DNA of 64,000 nucleotides from Pseudomonas baltica. Its GTDB lineage: Bacteria; Pseudomonadota; Gammaproteobacteria; Pseudomonadales; Pseudomonadaceae. A program made the position numbers and the translations under genes. The stretch's first letter is position 1. Each line of letters begins with the position of its first letter. Below the pieces are notes generated by a model, which ran no database searches, had not been told where the DNA came from, and worked only from the letters and a program-made list of their open reading frames with translations. Positions 35,194 to 42,491 of this stretch are shown here, one piece after another. Where the stretch lies: assembly GCF_031880315.1 (NCBI RefSeq), contig NZ_CP134771.1:3498501-3562500 (forward strand). Reading direction: 5' to 3'.

Positions 35194-35279
35194 TATACTG
35201 CGCGGCCTTTGGCCGGTTCGACCGGCCTTAAATCGCATAACAAGCCACGCTGGTTTCCCCGCGTGGCTTGTTGTTTTTT
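35194..35279 (+). promoter_or_regulatory. purE leader with hairpin and terminator-like attenuator
   Basis: A TATACT -10-like hexamer (35194-35199) precedes GGCCGGTTCGACCGGCC (hairpin, 35211-35227). Then CAAGCCACGC pairs with GCGTGGCTTG (35241-35250, 35261-35270), followed by TTGTTTTTT. The second hairpin has all features of a rho-independent terminator yet stands 38 bp before purE, so it may attenuate purEK or end an unseen short transcript. Confidence 0.6.
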
Positions 35280-35317
35280 GACGCGCCTGCGGGCGCCCAA
35301 GAGAAAGAGGCTCGACG

Positions 35318-35809
35318 ATGAGTGCACTGGTTGGCGTGATCATGGGCTCCAAGTCCGATTGGTCCACCCTTAGCCACACCGCCGACATGCTGGACAAGCT
35401 CGGCATTCCGTTCGAGGTCAAGGTGGTCTCCGCCCACCGCACGCCGGACCTGCTGTTCCAGTACGCCGAGGAAGCCGAAGCCCGTGGGCTTGAGGTGATC
35501 ATCGCCGGCGCCGGTGGTGCGGCTCACCTTCCGGGCATGTGCGCGGCCAAGACGCACCTGCCGGTGCTCGGTGTGCCGGTGCAGTCGTCCATGCTCTCGG
35601 GTGTCGATTCGTTGCTGTCCATCGTGCAGATGCCTGCGGGCGTGCCGGTCGCTACTCTGGCGATCGGCAAGGCTGGCGCCATCAATGCCGCACTGTTGTC
35701 GGCGAGCATCCTGGGCGCCAAGCACCCGCAATTCCACGTCGCGCTCAAGCAGTTCCGTGTCGAGCAGACGGATACCGTCCTGGACAATCCAGACCCGCGC
35801 CAGGCCTGA
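35318..35809 (+). CDS. purE: N5-carboxyaminoimidazole ribonucleotide mutase PurE
   Basis: The enzyme converts N5-CAIR to CAIR in purine biosynthesis. The product has 163 residues, normal for class I PurE. The motifs [10 protein letters not shown] (6-15), VVSAHRTPD (about 40) and [11 protein letters not shown] (about 70-80) contain the conserved serine, aspartate and histidine. purK follows 24 bp downstream, the usual operon. A terminator-like hairpin lies in the leader. Confidence 0.95.
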   Translation: MSALVGVIMGSKSDWSTLSHTADMLDKLGIPFEVKVVSAHRTPDLLFQYAEEAEARGLEVIIAGAGGAAHLPGMCAAKTHLPVLGVPVQSSMLSGVDSLLSIVQMPAGVPVATLAIGKAGAINAALLSASILGAKHPQFHVALKQFRVEQTDTVLDNPDPRQA

Positions 35810-35833
35810 AGTGGGCAACATGAGGTTCGCAGT

Positions 35834-36916
35834 ATGAAGATCGGTGTTATCGGTGGCGGCCAGCTGGGCCGCATGCTGGCCCTGGCGGGTACTCCGTTGG
35901 GCATGAATTTCGCGTTTCTCGACCCCGCCCCGGACGCCTGCGCCGCTTCGCTGGGCGAGCACCTGCGTGCCGACTATGGCGATCAGGATCACTTGCGCCA
36001 ACTGGCCGACGAAGTTGACCTGGTGACCTTCGAGTTCGAAAGCGTGCCGGCTGAAACCGTCGCTTTCCTCTCGCAGTTCGTGCCGGTCTACCCGAGCGCC
36101 GACGCCTTGCGTATCGCCCGCGATCGCTGGTTCGAGAAGAGCATGTTCAAGGACCTGGGTATTCCCACCCCGGCCTTCGCCGACATCCAGTCCCAGGCCG
36201 ATCTCGACGCTGCGGTGGCCACCATCGGCCTGCCTGCGGTACTCAAGACCCGCACCCTGGGCTACGACGGCAAGGGCCAGAAGGTCCTGCGCAGCGCGGC
36301 CGATGTGGTCGGTACTTTTGCCGAGCTCGGCGGCGTTGCCTGCCTGCTGGAGGGCTTCGTGCCGTTCACGGGTGAAGTGTCGCTGATCGCCGTGCGCGCC
36401 CGTGATGGCGAGACGCGCTTCTACCCGCTGGTGCACAACACCCACGACAACGGCATCCTGCGCCTGTCGATCGCCAGCACCGACCATCCGCTGCAGGCGT
36501 TGGCCGAAGACTACTCGGCCCGCGTGCTGGAAAAGCTCGACTACGTCGGCGTCATGGCGTTCGAGTTCTTCGAAGTCGACGGTGGCCTCAAGGCCAACGA
36601 GATCGCCCCGCGCGTGCACAACTCCGGGCACTGGACCATCGAAGGCGCCGAGTGCAGCCAGTTCGAGAACCACTTGCGCGCGGTGGCCGGTTTGCCGCTG
36701 GGCTCTACCGCCAAGCTGGGCGAGAGCGCGATGCTCAACTTCATCGGCGAAGTGCCGTCGGTGAGCAGCGTCATCGCCCTTGAAGACTGCCACCTGCATC
36801 ACTACGGCAAGGCCTTCAAGGCCGGACGCAAGGTCGGCCATGCCACTCTGCGCAGCGCCGATCTGGCCACGTTGCAGCAACGGATCGCGGCGGTCGAAGC
36901 GCTGATCGGCGACTGA
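35834..36916 (+). CDS. purK: N5-carboxyaminoimidazole ribonucleotide synthase PurK
   Basis: The enzyme makes N5-CAIR from AIR, ATP and bicarbonate, feeding PurE. The product has 360 residues. It has the N-terminal dinucleotide-like GVIGGGQLGRMLALA (4-18) and an ATP-grasp core with KTRTLGYDGKGQ (about 136-147), FEFFEVDG and NEIAPRVHNSGHWT (about 256-270). It ends the purEK operon, closed by a perfect hairpin. Confidence 0.95.
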   Translation: MKIGVIGGGQLGRMLALAGTPLGMNFAFLDPAPDACAASLGEHLRADYGDQDHLRQLADEVDLVTFEFESVPAETVAFLSQFVPVYPSADALRIARDRWFEKSMFKDLGIPTPAFADIQSQADLDAAVATIGLPAVLKTRTLGYDGKGQKVLRSAADVVGTFAELGGVACLLEGFVPFTGEVSLIAVRARDGETRFYPLVHNTHDNGILRLSIASTDHPLQALAEDYSARVLEKLDYVGVMAFEFFEVDGGLKANEIAPRVHNSGHWTIEGAECSQFENHLRAVAGLPLGSTAKLGESAMLNFIGEVPSVSSVIALEDCHLHHYGKAFKAGRKVGHATLRSADLATLQQRIAAVEALIGD

Positions 36917-36942
36917 TGGCTGTGGTTTTATAGCCTTCACCT

Positions 36943-36969
36943 ACAAACCCGGCGCGCTGCCGGGTTTGT
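36943..36969 (+). terminator. Terminator-like hairpin after purK
   Basis: ACAAACCCGGC (36943-36953) pairs perfectly with GCCGGGTTTGT (36959-36969) around GCGCT. The T-rich part is short (TTTGTCATATTT). Confidence 0.75.
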
Positions 36970-37064
36970 CATATTTGAACCATTGCAATGGGTTACCCTC
37001 TGATTGCAGGACGCCAACGCCCATCGGGAGTTGATCATTTCAATTTTTATGCAGAGGTATTCAC

Positions 37065-37310
37065 ATGGGCATCATCGGCACTATTTTCATCGGTTTGATC
37101 GTTGGTCTGATCGCGCGCTTTCTCAAGCCAGGCGATGACAGCATGGGCTGGATCTTGACCATCCTGCTGGGTATCGGTGGTTCGCTGGTAGCGACCTACG
37201 GTGGGCAGGCACTGGGCATCTACCGCGCGGGCGAGGGTGCTGGCTTCATCGGTGCAGTGGTCGGCGCGATCATCCTGCTCGTTGTCGTTGGGCTGATTCG
37301 CAGGAAGTAA
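37065..37310 (+). CDS. GlsB/YeaQ/YmgE family stress membrane protein
   Basis: The product has 81 residues with three glycine-rich membrane helices (2-17, 28-45, 59-77), a PGDDSMGWILTILLGIGGS core and a basic C-terminus (RRK). This is the GlsB/YeaQ/YmgE (transglycosylase-associated) family of small inner-membrane proteins, often linked to stress. It appears monocistronic between the purK terminator and a REP element. Confidence 0.88.
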   Translation: MGIIGTIFIGLIVGLIARFLKPGDDSMGWILTILLGIGGSLVATYGGQALGIYRAGEGAGFIGAVVGAIILLVVVGLIRRK

Positions 37311-37350
37311 TCGGCGAGGCAAGCTGCTGGATCTGCTTTGCCAGGCTGGG

Positions 37351-37447
37351 CCTCTTCACCGCCGAACGCGCAACCTTGCTCCCACTGGCGCCGCCGGACC
37401 GGCTGGCACTGTGGGAGCAAGGTTGCGCGTTCGGCGGCGAAAGGGTC
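37351..37447. repeat. REP-like pair, GCGCAACC variant
   Basis: CCGCCGAACGCGCAACCTTG is mirrored by CAAGGTTGCGCGTTCGGCGG, a perfect 20-bp arm. The same variant half occurs at 21955-21981, so this is a distinct REP subfamily. Confidence 0.85.
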
Positions 37448-37535
37448 CGTCCAGACACTCCATCATCACCCTGCTGCACAATCGCCCCTCGCAACGCTAG
37501 AATCCCTCTCCCAATCTTCTCTTCCCGAGCCCTCG

Positions 37536-38075
37536 ATGCGCCGTATTCTCCTGATCTCCTTGCTGCTCGGCTGCTGCGGGCTGGCCAGTGCCGCCGAACC
37601 GCCGGAAACCGACTGGCTGGCGCTGATGCCCAAGTCGGATCAAAAGGCGCTGGAAGACATGCCCGACATCACCCATAACACCCCGGAAGGGGATGGCAAC
37701 TTCACCCACAAGGGTGGGCTCAAGCAGAGCAAGGGCTTGCCAGCGGTGATGTATTCGACCAAGACGGTCGCGGCGATGGATGGCAAGAACATCCGCATCG
37801 GCGGCTATCCGGTGCCGCTGGAAACCGACGCCAAGGGCCGCAGCACGCTGTTCTTCCTGGTGCCGTACCCCGGCGCCTGCATTCATGTGCCGCCACCGCC
37901 GCCTAACCAGATGGTGCTGGTGCGTTATCCCAAGGGGCTCAAGCTCGATGACATCTACACGCCTCTGTGGGTGATCGGGGGCTTGAAGGTGGAGAAGGTC
38001 AGCAACGACCTGGCCGATGCGGCCTACGCGTTGGATGCCTCGAAGGTGCGAGTGGTGGAGGATGCGGATCTGTGA
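37536..38075 (+). CDS. DUF3299 family exported protein
   Basis: The product has 179 residues from ATG 37536. Signal peptide 1-19 (RRILLISLLLGCCGLASA). The mature part has the DUF3299 core IRIGGYPVPLETDAKG, FLVPYPGACIHVPPPPPNQ with its conserved Cys and His. The family is periplasmic and of unknown role. It is monocistronic, flanked by REP elements. Confidence 0.82.
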   Translation: MRRILLISLLLGCCGLASAAEPPETDWLALMPKSDQKALEDMPDITHNTPEGDGNFTHKGGLKQSKGLPAVMYSTKTVAAMDGKNIRIGGYPVPLETDAKGRSTLFFLVPYPGACIHVPPPPPNQMVLVRYPKGLKLDDIYTPLWVIGGLKVEKVSNDLADAAYALDASKVRVVEDADL

Positions 38076-38099
38076 TGGCCGTTGGGCGTGTGCCAGCAG

Positions 38100-38178
38100 G
38101 CTCGACCTCTCCCACAGAGTCGACTGGACTGCAGTCGTACACGTGTGGGAGCAAGGCTGCCCGCGAAGGGGTCGGGCC
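38100..38178. repeat. REP palindromic pair, left arm degraded
   Basis: The right copy TGTGGGAGCAAGGCTGCCCG lacks one T of the usual GGCTTGCCCG. The left arm CGACCTCTCCCACAG keeps only the end of the unit. It lies between convergent genes. Confidence 0.75.
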
Positions 38179-38202
38179 TGCTGTAGACAAGTCCAGGTCC
38201 GC

Positions 38203-39108
38203 CTACAACGCCTCGCTGGCGATCGCCACACTCATGGTGTGTTCGGCACCCGGCGCCAGGGTGACGACATCGTCCAGCACGTTGGCGGTCTCGATGCAGA
38301 ACATCTGTTGCCAGCCATCGTTGGCCATGTCGTCCAGGTTGGCGGCGCGGTCGATCCAGGGATTCCAGATGACGGCGTTCTTCGAACCACTCGGGCTCAG
38401 CACGATGCGTCGATTGCGCTGCGGATCCTCGATCGTCAGTTTCTCCGGCGTAGCCAGGTAGACGCGGTCGGTTTCGCCGGTCACTTTAAGCGGGCCGGTC
38501 TGGCTGCGCTGCTCCCAGTCCTCGACCCCGACGGTTTCCATGTAGCTCAGCCCGGCGACGCTCTCGACACTGATCTGGCGCACATCGCCGACCGAGAAAT
38601 AACTATGCAGGGCCTGACTGAAGACCAGTGTCTGGGCGCCGATATTGCGGGTGGTAAGGCTCAACTTCAGGCTGTCGCCCATGACGATGGTCAGGCTTAA
38701 CGCGGCCGGGTGATCCCAGCCCGGAAATCCTTGCTCGGCCTGAGGCAAGGTCAACTCGATGCGCACACCGGCTTCGGTATCTTCGATGCCTTTGAGCGTC
38801 CACTCCAAGGTACGGACCAAGCCATGTGCGGTCGGCGCTTCGTCGCTGACGCGCATGGCTTGCACCGCCTGCGGGTTTTTCGCCAGGTTGCCGAACCACG
38901 GCCAGCATACTGGCACGCCAGCCCGGACCGCCTTGCCCTTGATGAAGTGCGACTGGTCGTTCAACCAGATCAGCGGCGGCTGCCCAGTGCGGGTATAGCT
39001 GACTACCTGCGCGCCTTGGGCGAGCACCAACAACTCGGCTTGGCCATCATTGATCTGCCAGCCGTGCAATTCACCCAGCGTAATCTCTTTAACCTGGTGC
39101 TTGGACAT
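38203..39108 (-). CDS. D-hexose-6-phosphate mutarotase
   Basis: The enzyme interconverts alpha and beta anomers of glucose-6-phosphate and related sugars. The product has 301 residues from the ATG at 39108, chosen for AGAAG eight bases upstream; an ATG at 39126 lacks one. Family blocks: GVPVCWPWFG (about 83-92), AHGLVRTLEWTL (conserved His), LHSYFSVGDV and VIWNPWIDRA with DMANDGWQQMFCIE. This corresponds to the YeaD type of aldose 1-epimerase. It appears monocistronic. Confidence 0.88.
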   Translation of the reverse strand: MSKHQVKEITLGELHGWQINDGQAELLVLAQGAQVVSYTRTGQPPLIWLNDQSHFIKGKAVRAGVPVCWPWFGNLAKNPQAVQAMRVSDEAPTAHGLVRTLEWTLKGIEDTEAGVRIELTLPQAEQGFPGWDHPAALSLTIVMGDSLKLSLTTRNIGAQTLVFSQALHSYFSVGDVRQISVESVAGLSYMETVGVEDWEQRSQTGPLKVTGETDRVYLATPEKLTIEDPQRNRRIVLSPSGSKNAVIWNPWIDRAANLDDMANDGWQQMFCIETANVLDDVVTLAPGAEHTMSVAIASEAL

Positions 39109-39194
39109 ACCTGTCTTCTCGCTCATGAGCCATGGATGTGGAATGGACCGTCATCCGCGGCTCAAGTTTAACGTCCGCGCACGACTGGGGGGCC

Positions 39195-39596
39195 TCAGCG
39201 TCGCGGCGGCACCGAGCGGGTGCGACCGCTGCCGTCGATGGCGACGAACACGAACACCGCTTCGGTGACCTTGCGCCATTCGCTGGACAGCGGGTCATCG
39301 CTCCATACTTCGACCATCATCTGGATCGAGCTGCGGCCGATCTCCAGCGTCTGGGTATAGAAGGACAGCTGCGCGCCCACCGCGACCGGGACCAGGAACG
39401 CCATGCGGTCGATGGCTACGGTGGCCACACGCCCGCCTGCGACCTTGCTGGCCATCGCGGTGCCGGCGAGGTCCATCTGGGCCACCAGCCAGCCGCCAAA
39501 AATGTCGCCGAAGCCGTTGGTTTCGCGCGGCAGGGCGGTGATCTGCAAGGCCAGGTCGCCTTGGGGAATCGGATCTTCTTGTTCGAGTTCAATCAT
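39195..39596 (-). CDS. Acyl-CoA thioesterase, YciA type
   Basis: The product has 133 residues from the ATG at 39596. Hotdog motif GDIFGGWLVAQMDLAG (about 30-45), with the catalytic Asp, and the C-terminal ALLV-like FVFVAIDGSGRTRSVP match YciA. YciA enzymes hydrolyse a broad range of acyl-CoA. It is unrelated in operon to the other thioesterase at 3319-3804. The 86 bp to the mutarotase start hold no recognisable signal. Confidence 0.88.
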   Translation of the reverse strand: MIELEQEDPIPQGDLALQITALPRETNGFGDIFGGWLVAQMDLAGTAMASKVAGGRVATVAIDRMAFLVPVAVGAQLSFYTQTLEIGRSSIQMMVEVWSDDPLSSEWRKVTEAVFVFVAIDGSGRTRSVPPRR

Positions 39597-39969
39597 GCCT
39601 GGGGTCCCTCTGACCCGTGACGCTTCACTGGTTGGCGTGGTTGATCTACGCCTCGAAATCGGTTCGACAGCCATACTACGCTGCTTTTGTAACGAGACGC
39701 GCCAGGATAACTCTGCGAAATCGACTATGGGCCGACCGTAGCGGCGCTTTCGCACAATTGCCTGCAAGAACAATCTGTAACAAAACTAGCTCGAACACCG
39801 CCCAGTATATCGGCGCAATGCGGTGACAACGACCGCCAGAAAGCGATTTTGACCGTTTGGCGGCGGTTCTATGTGGTTTTCCTTAGCAATTTGCTATCGT
39901 GCGCCACCTGCCAGCCGTAATCAGCCCTGAACCGGGGTTGAAGATCTATCGAATAAGAGACGTTTTCTG
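39597..39969. other. Intergenic region, 373 bp, no gene
   Basis: No reading frame here is supported. An imperfect inverted repeat, AACGACCGCCA (39828-39838) with TGGCGGCGGTT (39858-39868), could form a hairpin. The region separates the divergent thioesterase and the MHS transporter and must contain both promoters; GTGGTTTTCCTTAGCAATTTGCTATCGT (39873-39900, split here by eye) looks AT-rich but no confident -35/-10 pair was found. Confidence 0.5.
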
Positions 39970-41262
39970 ATGAATTCCGTGCCTTCGAGTGTCGCGCAGC
40001 CCTCGCGACCGCTGACCCGCAATGATTACAAGACGCTGTCGTTGTCCGCACTGGGCGGTGCGCTCGAGTTTTACGACTTCATCATCTTCGTGTTTTTCGC
40101 CGCAGTCGTCGGCCAGCTGTTTTTCCCGGCCGACATGCCGGATTGGCTGCGCCTGATGCAGACCTTCGGGATCTTCGCTGCCGGCTACCTGGCGCGGCCG
40201 CTAGGCGGCATCGTCATGGCGCACTTCGGCGACCTGCTGGGGCGCAAGAAGATGTTCACCCTGAGCATCTTCATGATGGCTGTGCCGACGCTGATCATGG
40301 GCCTGCTGCCGACCTATGCGCAGATCGGTATGTGGGCACCGATCCTGCTGTTGCTGCTGCGCGTGATCCAGGGCGCGGCCATTGGTGGTGAAGTGCCGGG
40401 CGCCTGGGTGTTCGTGTCCGAGCACGTGCCGGCGCGCAACATCGGCTATGCCTGCGGCACGCTGACCTGCGGCCTGACCTCGGGGATTCTGCTGGGCTCG
40501 CTGGTGGCCACGGCCATCAACACGATCTACCTGCCTACCGAAGTGATCGATTTCGCCTGGCGTATTCCGTTCCTGCTTGGCGGCGTATTCGGCCTGGCGT
40601 CGGTGTACCTGCGCCGGTGGCTGCATGAAACCCCGGTGTTCGCAGAGCTGCAGCAGCGCAAGGCGCTGGCGGCAGAGGTTCCGCTCAAAGCGGTATTGCG
40701 CGATCACCGGGGGGCGGTGGTGGTATCGATGCTGCTGACCTGGTTGCTGTCCGCAGGCATCATCGTGGTCATTCTGATGACCCCCACCGTGTTCCTGCAG
40801 AAGATGCTGGGGTTCACGCCCAGCCTGGCGCTGCAAGCCAATAGCGTCGCAATCGTGTTCCTGAGCATCGGTTGCATCGCCGCCGGTGCCCTGGCGGACC
40901 GTGTCGGTGCGGGCAAGGTCTTCACCGTGGGCAGCCTGGCCCTGGGCGTGTCGTCGTGGGTCATGTATCACAGCCTGCAGTCGCACCCGGACTGGCTGTT
41001 CCCGCTGTATGGCCTCACTGGCCTGCTGGTCGGCGTGATCGGTGCGGTGCCTTACGTGATGGTCAAGGCTTTCCCGCCAGTGGTTCGTTTCACCGGGTTG
41101 TCGTTTTCCTACAACCTGGCGTACGCGATCTTCGGCGGCCTGACGCCGATGGTGGTGACCTGGCTGCTCAAGGACTACCCCATGGCATTGGCGTATTACG
41201 TGGCGGGTATCTGCGTGATCGGCTTTTGCGTTGGTCTGTATCTGTTGGCCAAAAAGCGCTGA
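39970..41262 (+). CDS. MHS-family MFS transporter (proline/betaine or dicarboxylate type)
   Basis: The product has 430 residues and about twelve membrane helices. The family motifs are GALEFYDFIIFVFFAA at helix 1 and GHFGDLLGRKKM-like AHFGDLLGRKKMFTLSI between helices 2 and 3, with RVIQGAAIGGEVPGAWVFVSEH in helix 4. This is the metabolite:H+ symporter (MHS) branch. The substrate cannot be told; known members take up proline, betaine, citrate, alpha-ketoglutarate or shikimate. It lies upstream of pstS but is separated by a hairpin and a Pho box. Confidence 0.85.
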   Translation: MNSVPSSVAQPSRPLTRNDYKTLSLSALGGALEFYDFIIFVFFAAVVGQLFFPADMPDWLRLMQTFGIFAAGYLARPLGGIVMAHFGDLLGRKKMFTLSIFMMAVPTLIMGLLPTYAQIGMWAPILLLLLRVIQGAAIGGEVPGAWVFVSEHVPARNIGYACGTLTCGLTSGILLGSLVATAINTIYLPTEVIDFAWRIPFLLGGVFGLASVYLRRWLHETPVFAELQQRKALAAEVPLKAVLRDHRGAVVVSMLLTWLLSAGIIVVILMTPTVFLQKMLGFTPSLALQANSVAIVFLSIGCIAAGALADRVGAGKVFTVGSLALGVSSWVMYHSLQSHPDWLFPLYGLTGLLVGVIGAVPYVMVKAFPPVVRFTGLSFSYNLAYAIFGGLTPMVVTWLLKDYPMALAYYVAGICVIGFCVGLYLLAKKR

Positions 41263-41290
41263 TAACGCTGTCAGGCAGATGTACACCTGA

Positions 41291-41345
41291 CCTTGTTCGA
41301 GTGGGCGCTGCCCGCGAAGCTTCGTCGGCAGCGCCTACTCCCACA
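41291..41345. repeat. REP-derived hairpin
   Basis: GGCGCTGCC (41304-41312) pairs with GGCAGCGCC (41327-41335), and GCGAAG with CTTCG inside; the flanks read GAGTGGG and CTACTCCCAC. It looks like a collapsed REP pair and lies 40 bp after the transporter stop, so it may act as its terminator. Confidence 0.65.
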
Positions 41346-41378
41346 GGAGGTAGGGTGGTTTTCGGTATCGTCATCTGT

Positions 41379-41396
41379 CTGTCACATTACTTTCAT
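41379..41396 (+). promoter_or_regulatory. Pho box upstream of pstS
   Basis: CTGTCAC-ATTA-CTTTCAT matches the PhoB consensus of two 7-bp halves spaced by 4 bp, 36 bp before the pstS ATG. A TACAGT -10-like hexamer follows at 41397. Confidence 0.88.
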
Positions 41397-41431
41397 ACAG
41401 TGCCCCCGTCCTTTTCTGTCAGGAGCACGGC

Positions 41432-42394
41432 ATGACTCTCACGCGACTGCTGGCAGCCTTCACGTTGGTCTTCGCCACGGCCAATGCCATGGCCGCAGTA
41501 GACCCGAGCATCCCCGCCTATGTGAAGACCACCGGCGTCTCCGGCAATCTCTCCAGCGTCGGCTCCGATACTCTCGCCAACCTCATGACCCTGTGGGCCG
41601 AGGCGTATAAACGGCAGTACCCCAACGTCAATATCCAGATTCAGGCCGCTGGCTCCTCTACCGCGCCACCGGCCTTGACCGAAGGCACTGCAACCATCGG
41701 CCCCATGAGCCGGCGCATGAAGGACATCGAACTGCAAGCGTTCGAGCAAAAGTACGGCTACAAGCCCACGGCCATCCCAGTGGCAGTCGATGCGCTGGCG
41801 GTGTTCGTGCACAAGGACAATCCCATCGACGGCCTGACCCTGCAACAGCTCGACGCGATCTTCTCCGTCACCCGCCTGTGCGGTGCCAGGGCCGATGCCA
41901 AGACCTGGGGCGAACTGGGCGTCAGCGGCGATCTGGCCAGTAAACCGGTGCAGCTGTTCGGGCGCAACTCGGTGTCTGGCACCTACGGTTTTTTCAAGGA
42001 AGAAGCCCTGTGCAAGGGCGACTTCAAGGCCAACGTCAACGAACAGCCCGGCTCGGCCTCGGTGGTGCAGGCCATTAGCAACTCCCTCAACGGCATCGGC
42101 TATTCCGGCATCGGCTACCAGACCGCCAGCGTGAAAATGGTGCCCCTGGCGAGAAAGGCCGGCGAACCCTTTGTCGAAGACAACGAAACCAACGCCCTCA
42201 ATGGCACCTACCCGCTGGCGCGCTACCTCTATGTGTATGTGAACAAGGCGCCGAACAAGCCGCTGGCGCCCCTGGAAGCCGAGTTCGTCAAACTGGTACT
42301 GTCGCAGACGGGTCAGACGGTGGTGGTCAAAGATGGCTATATTCCGCTACCCGCCAAAGTGGTGACCAAGGCGTTGACCGACCTGGGCCTTTAG
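41432..42394 (+). CDS. pstS: Phosphate ABC transporter substrate-binding protein PstS
   Basis: The periplasmic protein binds phosphate for the PstCAB transporter. The product has 320 residues. Signal peptide 1-22 ([19 protein letters not shown]). The phosphate-contact motif [16 protein letters not shown] (about 42-57) and the loops [12 protein letters not shown] and [15 protein letters not shown] are typical of this long PstS class. It is the first gene of the phosphate cluster and has its own Pho box; pstC has another. Confidence 0.93.
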   Translation: MTLTRLLAAFTLVFATANAMAAVDPSIPAYVKTTGVSGNLSSVGSDTLANLMTLWAEAYKRQYPNVNIQIQAAGSSTAPPALTEGTATIGPMSRRMKDIELQAFEQKYGYKPTAIPVAVDALAVFVHKDNPIDGLTLQQLDAIFSVTRLCGARADAKTWGELGVSGDLASKPVQLFGRNSVSGTYGFFKEEALCKGDFKANVNEQPGSASVVQAISNSLNGIGYSGIGYQTASVKMVPLARKAGEPFVEDNETNALNGTYPLARYLYVYVNKAPNKPLAPLEAEFVKLVLSQTGQTVVVKDGYIPLPAKVVTKALTDLGL

Positions 42395-42426
42395 CGCGAG
42401 CTCGGCAAGGCCAGGCTGTCTTCGTG

Positions 42427-42455
42427 CTGTCACATTTCAGTAACTTTAACGTCAT
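42427..42455 (+). promoter_or_regulatory. Pho box upstream of pstC, three half-sites
   Basis: CTGTCAC (42427), CAGTAAC (42438) and ACGTCAT (42449) stand at exact 11-bp intervals, 37 bp before the pstC start. This fits successive PhoB monomers on one helix face. Confidence 0.82.
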
Positions 42456-42491
42456 AAGATGTGCGCGCATGATCCAGCCGGCCTACCCTAG

